In this document: positions 5,515-8,557 of the stretch, piece after piece | How positions within the stretch are numbered: position 1 is the first letter of the stretch | Layout of the letters: every line of letters begins with the position of its first letter | Assembly (NCBI GenBank): GCA_004556545.1 | Contig: SFGO01000101.1 | Location: forward strand, 1-8,557 | DNA length: 8,557 nt | Direction: 5' to 3' | From: Clostridiales bacterium | GTDB taxonomy: Bacteria > Bacillota > Clostridia > Christensenellales > Aristaeellaceae | Notes under the pieces: model-generated | The model's database searches: none | Told to the model about the DNA's origin: nothing | The model's input: the letters and a program-made list of their open reading frames with translations, nothing else | Position numbers and translations under genes: made by a program

Positions 5515-5992
5515 ACACCCAGAACTTGCTGACCACATAATTGAAGATCATCACCACGACGAGCACAATGATGCGGTTGACCACATTGCTCACGCCGATC
5601 AGCTTGAGCAGGTAGGCCATGCCTTCTTCAAACAGGGCGAAGCTCAGCACCCGGCCCAGCGCGAATTCTCCCAGCTCCCGCAGCACGGAAGCGCCGGTGC
5701 CGCCCTTGACCCGGAACACCATCTTCCGGTTGATCCAGAAGGCGAACAGCACGGCGATCACCCAACTGACCGCGTTGGCGATCATCACCTGCTTCGCCGT
5801 GGCGGCGTTGATGCAGTCGATCACCCACTGCAAAAAGCCCTCCGTCCGTTCGGGCCGGGCGGCCAGCAGAAATTCCATTCCATAGGAAATGACCATGCTC
5901 AGAACCGTGGTCAGCCCTCCGGCGATGAGGTAGCGCAGCAGTTCATACTGTTTGGGGTGTTTTTCCAGATAATCCTTGATTTTATGAAACAT
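5489..5992 (-). CDS. GtrA family membrane protein
   Basis: This is a 167-residue protein with four predicted membrane segments, near 20-42, 66-87, 108-132 and 136-158. GtrA landmarks are visible: RYLIAGGLTTVLS at 20-32, AFWINRKMVFRVK at 84-96 and NYVVSKFWVFK at 151-161. The length fits somewhat above the usual 120-150 residues, because of the loop at about 44-64. GtrA proteins are thought to flip or accept polyprenyl-phosphate-linked sugars for O-antigen, teichoic acid or arabinogalactan glycosylation. The ATG at 5992 is preferred because the first membrane segment begins soon after; its ribosome binding site is modest (AGGAAAG 12 bases away, or GTGGAAC close by). A GTG at 6028 lacks any. It is the last gene of the operon headed by the GT-C-like gene, and its C terminus (KEKKEKA) is encoded antisense to the end of the YlbJ-like gene. 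Confidence 0.9.
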   Translation of the reverse strand: MFHKIKDYLEKHPKQYELLRYLIAGGLTTVLSMVISYGMEFLLAARPERTEGFLQWVIDCINAATAKQVMIANAVSWVIAVLFAFWINRKMVFRVKGGTGASVLRELGEFALGRVLSFALFEEGMAYLLKLIGVSNVVNRIIVLVVVMIFNYVVSKFWVFKEKKEKA

Positions 5993-6020
5993 TGTTCCAC
6001 ACTCTTTCCTGATTTTTGAA

Positions 6021-6063
6021 GGAAACACTTCAAAGAAAACGCTTCAAAATAACGCTTCGCTTC
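6021..6063. repeat. Short imperfect tandem repeat in the GtrA leader
   Basis: The segment reads GGAAACACTTCAAA (6021-6034), GAAAACGCTTCAAA (6035-6048), then ATAACGCTTCGCTTC (6049-6063). The core ACRCTTC recurs at 6025, 6039 and 6052, a period of 14 then 13 bases. It fills the 69-bp gap between the GtrA gene and the 71-residue gene. Function is unknown; it may be chance AT-rich repetition. Confidence 0.4.
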
Positions 6064-6277
6064 ATTCCTCCCCGGTATCGCCCCGGGCGTAATCGCAGCT
6101 GAGAATATCCGCAAGGGGCACGGTGACGGGCTGCTTCCGCTGGCCCAGCTGCAGGACGGCGTTCTGCCCGTCATAGCTTAACACAAGCGCCGTCTTCTGC
6201 GCAAGCTGGCCGTTGAGCATCAGCATCATGCGGATCTTCCGGCCTTTTTCCTGAGAGTAGCGCAAAAATCGGTTCAT
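6062..6277 (-). CDS. Small 71-residue conserved-looking hypothetical protein
   Basis: I do not recognise a named family. The protein has no membrane segment. A basic N terminus (MNRFLRYSQEKGRKIR) is followed by alternating hydrophobic stretches, MLMLNGQLAQKTALVL, AVLQLG and QPVTVPLADIL. These suggest a small beta-barrel such as an Sm- or SH3-like fold, and the acidic tail ends DTGEE. The case for a real gene is good: its ATG overlaps the TGA of the large membrane protein (ATGA at 6274-6277), and GGAGG lies 10 bases upstream inside that gene. It sits between two same-strand genes in an apparent operon. Translational coupling to the GT-C-like protein is likely. An RNA-binding or regulatory role would be a guess. 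Confidence 0.7.
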   Translation of the reverse strand: MNRFLRYSQEKGRKIRMMLMLNGQLAQKTALVLSYDGQNAVLQLGQRKQPVTVPLADILSCDYARGDTGEE

Positions 6278-8301
6278 TGGCGGTATTCCTCCGGAATCTG
6301 GAAAATACGGTGCTGGCCGCCCTCGTCCTCGTAGATCACAGGGAACAGCGCTTCCAGCGCGCTTTCGTTCAGGTCAAACCAGCTGGCGCTGCGCTCGTAG
6401 GCGCTGACGTAGAGATATTCCACCTGATATTTCTTCAGGAGCGACAGATTTTCCGCCGGGTCTTCAAAGAAGGCGGCGATTTCCATCCGGCGGGGCCAGG
6501 TATCGAAGCCGTGATAGTACAGGTACGATTCGCTGGAGCAGAGGATCGTCCGTCCCGCCAGCGAGCTGACCGGGTTGAGATGCTCGTTGCCGGTGAGCCA
6601 CACCGAATGCTCCGGCGTATTTTCCTTGATAAATTCCGCCGCCTGAATATCCGAGCGGCTGTAGGCCTGATAATCGCTGACCCATTCCCGGGCCACCGTC
6701 AGCGCGGAACCGAAGAAGCAGCAGAACAGGAACAATCCCGCTATGACCCGCCGCCCGGCCAGCCCCTTCAGCCGCTGCCAGATCTCGACGGCGTAATCCG
6801 CCGCCATGGGCAGGCACAGGGCGAACCACACATACAGCAGCTTATTATTGTCATACTCATTGGGCTGGAACAGGATAAATTCCGCAATGCCGTAGATCAG
6901 AAACGCGCCGCAGGCAATCAGCCGGTACTGGCGCACCGCCGCCGCTTCTTCCGCCGCGCCGGGGGCCTGCGGATGCTTCGGCTTTCGCTTCAGCAGCGCC
7001 AGCAGGATCAGCAGATAGGGAAAGCCAACGTTCTTGATATAGAAGAAGAAATAGGGATCCACCAGCCCTCTGCCGCCCCGGTTGTTGCACCAGTTGAACT
7101 GGAACCGCAGGAAGTGATTGCTTTCCGTTGCCTGCACGAAGGTGAAGCACAAAAGCTGGGGCAGGGACAGGGCCGCGGCGATGGCGGCATACAGAACCCA
7201 CGGGCGGAACCGTTTCCAGCGGCCCGCCCTGTCGCCGTCCCGGAACACGGAATAAGCGCAGGCTCCCAGCGACAAAAGCACCAGCGCCAGATAGCTATGG
7301 GTATGCAGAAGGGGCAGTCCGCCCGCCATCACGCCCAGCATCACCAGCGCCCGGGTCTCGTGCTTTTCGCCCCGGCACAGCGGCGGAAGCAGCAGGTTCA
7401 GGCAGGGCATCAGCATGGTCCAGCCTCCCAGTAGACCCCGCTGGGGGATCAGCAGATCCGCCACGATATTGGACCAGCGCAGATTATTGGGGTCGGGCTG
7501 ATTGGTGGGGGTCTTATAATAGCCCTGCATCACCGTGCGCAGGTTATCCCAGAAGGTGGTGATCACGCCGTCCTCCACCCGGCCCGACAGGGTAAAGAAG
7601 AACCCCAGTCCGCCATTCAGGAACAGCAGAAAAAACGCCAGCCAGCGCGCGCCCCTCTTCCGGCACAGCTGATCGGCCAGCAGGCCGTAGCCGGTATAGG
7701 TAAGCAGCATCATCAGCGTGCCGGTAAAGGCCATGGCGGCATTCAGCGGCATCCCGAACAGATAGAAGGTGGACGCCACCGAATCCGACAGGTAGGGATA
7801 GGCCATGGTGGCTCCCAGCATCAGGCTGTTTTCCAGCGGGAATTTGGCGTTGATGATACTGGTGCAGATGGCCAGATGTAGGCTCAGGTCGCCGTAGGTG
7901 CTCTGCCCCACGTGATAGGAGCCGTCGGCGGCCAGACGAATCGAATGGGTATATTGCAGATACCCGCTGACCACGCCCAGCGGGATCACCATCACGGCAA
8001 GCGCCAGCAGGAGTTTCTTCTGCTGTTCATCCATGGGCGCGGGTTTCGTTTGATCCCGGCAGACCCAGCCCAAAACGCACAGGACGACAAGCGACCCCGC
8101 CGCCAGTCCATGGGCCGCGTAGGAAAACCGCACCGCATAGGCCCACAGCACCGGAAGCCACATCATCAGGAAAAGGCCCAAGCTCAGGCCCAGATAGACC
8201 CGAAGCACGGGTTTCCGCCTTGGCAGCAGCATTCTGGTCAGGAACACGCCTCCGGCCAGAAAGAAAAGCAAAAAGAACAGGGAACAGAGGATTCCCAGCA
8301 T
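6274..8301 (-). CDS. Large polytopic membrane protein, putative GT-C-type glycosyltransferase
   Basis: This is a 675-residue protein. It has an N-terminal membrane anchor (1-22) and many further membrane segments to about 535, then a soluble C-terminal domain (about 542-675). The layout resembles GT-C glycosyltransferases, which use polyprenyl-phosphate sugars on the outer face of the membrane. The first large outer loop (about 113-141) ends in G-D138-L-S-L-H142, placing an acidic residue where GT-C enzymes keep a catalytic aspartate. Other notable motifs are IPQRGLLGGW, LPLLHTHSYLAL and, in the soluble part, AAEFIKENTPEHSVWLTG and NPVSSLAGRTI. These recall the uncharacterised membrane family related to PTPS_related/YfhO-like proteins. 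The start at 8301 is preceded by AAGGAGGT. The open frame continues to 8517, but that part spans hairpins and looks non-coding. Its partners are the 71-residue gene and GtrA. Confidence 0.75.
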   Translation of the reverse strand: MLGILCSLFFLLFFLAGGVFLTRMLLPRRKPVLRVYLGLSLGLFLMMWLPVLWAYAVRFSYAAHGLAAGSLVVLCVLGWVCRDQTKPAPMDEQQKKLLLALAVMVIPLGVVSGYLQYTHSIRLAADGSYHVGQSTYGDLSLHLAICTSIINAKFPLENSLMLGATMAYPYLSDSVASTFYLFGMPLNAAMAFTGTLMMLLTYTGYGLLADQLCRKRGARWLAFFLLFLNGGLGFFFTLSGRVEDGVITTFWDNLRTVMQGYYKTPTNQPDPNNLRWSNIVADLLIPQRGLLGGWTMLMPCLNLLLPPLCRGEKHETRALVMLGVMAGGLPLLHTHSYLALVLLSLGACAYSVFRDGDRAGRWKRFRPWVLYAAIAAALSLPQLLCFTFVQATESNHFLRFQFNWCNNRGGRGLVDPYFFFYIKNVGFPYLLILLALLKRKPKHPQAPGAAEEAAAVRQYRLIACGAFLIYGIAEFILFQPNEYDNNKLLYVWFALCLPMAADYAVEIWQRLKGLAGRRVIAGLFLFCCFFGSALTVAREWVSDYQAYSRSDIQAAEFIKENTPEHSVWLTGNEHLNPVSSLAGRTILCSSESYLYYHGFDTWPRRMEIAAFFEDPAENLSLLKKYQVEYLYVSAYERSASWFDLNESALEALFPVIYEDEGGQHRIFQIPEEYRQ

Positions 8302-8370
8302 GGTTGGTGCGGACCTCCTTTTTTTGGAAAATGGGGTGTTATGGACGCGCTGAGTGCGGCCCGAAGGGGA

Positions 8371-8412
8371 CTGGGGGCGAGCGGAAAGCCCCCAGTGCGC
8401 CCGCAGGCGCAA
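8371..8412. repeat. Two-hairpin repeat element, copy A
   Basis: The first hairpin is CTGGGGGC, loop GAGCGGAAA, GCCCCCAG (8371-8395). The second is TGCGCC, loop CGCA, GGCGCA (8396-8411), followed by A. The core GGGCGAGCGGAAAGCCC and the 17-base tail are identical to copy B, while the outer stem arms differ (CTGG/CCAG) yet pair perfectly. Confidence 0.75.
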
Positions 8413-8513
8413 TCCCTGCCCGCGGTGGGGCTTGACGCGCCGACTCCGGCGCGGGAGAAGGGCTTGCAGCCCTATGGGGCGCTCTATTGTTTCAAGGGGC
8501 GAACCGAAGGTTT

Positions 8514-8557
8514 CCAAAGGGCGAGCGGAAAGCCCTTTGGTGCGCCCGCAGGCGCAA
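8514..8557. repeat. Two-hairpin repeat element, copy B
   Basis: The first hairpin is CCAAAGGGC, loop GAGCGGAAA, GCCCTTTGG (8514-8540). The second is TGCGCCCGCAGGCGCA (8541-8556). The outer arms are CCAAA/TTTGG, where copy A has CTGG/CCAG, and pairing is kept. The element reaches the right edge of the window, so further copies may follow. Confidence 0.75.

Larger units (their letters stand above)
8302..8557. other. Hairpin-rich upstream region of the GT-C-like operon
   Basis: This region holds no credible gene. Besides the ribosome binding site (AAGGAGGT near 8313-8320 on the minus strand), it carries a series of inverted repeats. They are: 8371-8378/8388-8395; 8396-8401/8406-8411; 8436-8442/8447-8453 (CGCGCCG/CGGCGCG, loop ACTC); 8459-8464/8468-8473 (AGGGCT/AGCCCT, loop TGC); 8514-8522/8532-8540; and 8541-8546/8551-8556. 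No clear sigma-A promoter was found, so the operon promoter may lie beyond the window or be unusual. Confidence 0.6.

Noticed and set aside
4506..5540. Plus-strand open frame of 344 codons in another frame of the YlbJ-like gene
   Set aside because: The translation is low-complexity G/R/A-rich with no domain features, whereas the 4621-5514 frame gives a coherent membrane protein with its own ribosome binding site.
6277..7434. Long plus-strand open frame of 385 codons
   Set aside because: It is antisense to the well-supported GT-C-like membrane protein. Its translation is rich in Q, R, H and G, as expected for a shadow of GC-rich coding DNA, and it shows no domain motif.
8302..8517. 72-codon N-terminal extension of the GT-C-like protein
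   Set aside because: The extension is arginine- and proline-rich, runs through several hairpins and lacks a ribosome binding site. The ATG at 8301 has AAGGAGGT upstream and begins directly with a membrane segment.

Overview
The window reads as chromosomal DNA from a GC-rich Clostridia-type Firmicute, perhaps Oscillospiraceae or Christensenellales; the lineage is inference. Supporting signs are strong AGGAGG-like ribosome binding sites, a YlbJ-like membrane protein of the kind found in endospore formers, a macrodomain-plus-helix-turn-helix protein of a type I associate with Clostridia, and GtrA and OmpR/PhoB family members. There is no rRNA, tRNA, CRISPR array, transposase or integrase. Nine protein genes are supported; eight are on the minus strand and one on the plus strand.

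Layout from left to right. Positions 1-252 hold no credible gene but are dense in short GC-rich hairpins. Positions 253-2920 hold a minus-strand cassette, in transcription order: a macrodomain protein with a C-terminal HTH, a DUF4268 nuclease-fold protein, and a VWA-domain protein. A good sigma-A type promoter with an extended -10 precedes the macrodomain gene. The Shine-Dalgarno of the VWA gene lies inside a perfect 13-bp stem. Positions 3080-3703 hold a stand-alone nucleotidyltransferase with its own promoter. Next come an orphan plus-strand intrinsic terminator and a response regulator (3840-4472) with a partly degenerate receiver. Divergent from the regulator is a YlbJ-like membrane protein (4621-5514), whose 3' end overlaps the convergent GtrA gene by 26 bp.

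The right half is a minus-strand operon: a large GT-C-like membrane protein (6274-8301), a 71-residue protein overlapping it by ATGA, and a GtrA-family protein. Together they suggest lipid-linked sugar transfer to a cell-surface polymer. Its upstream region (8302-8557) is again hairpin-rich. It contains two copies of a two-hairpin element whose outer stem arms differ but still pair, which points to selection on structure.

The most interesting items are this repeated covarying element, the macrodomain-HTH/DUF4268/VWA cassette with its hairpin-sequestered ribosome binding site, and the atypical response regulator. No complete, clearly new system can be demonstrated from the sequence alone.
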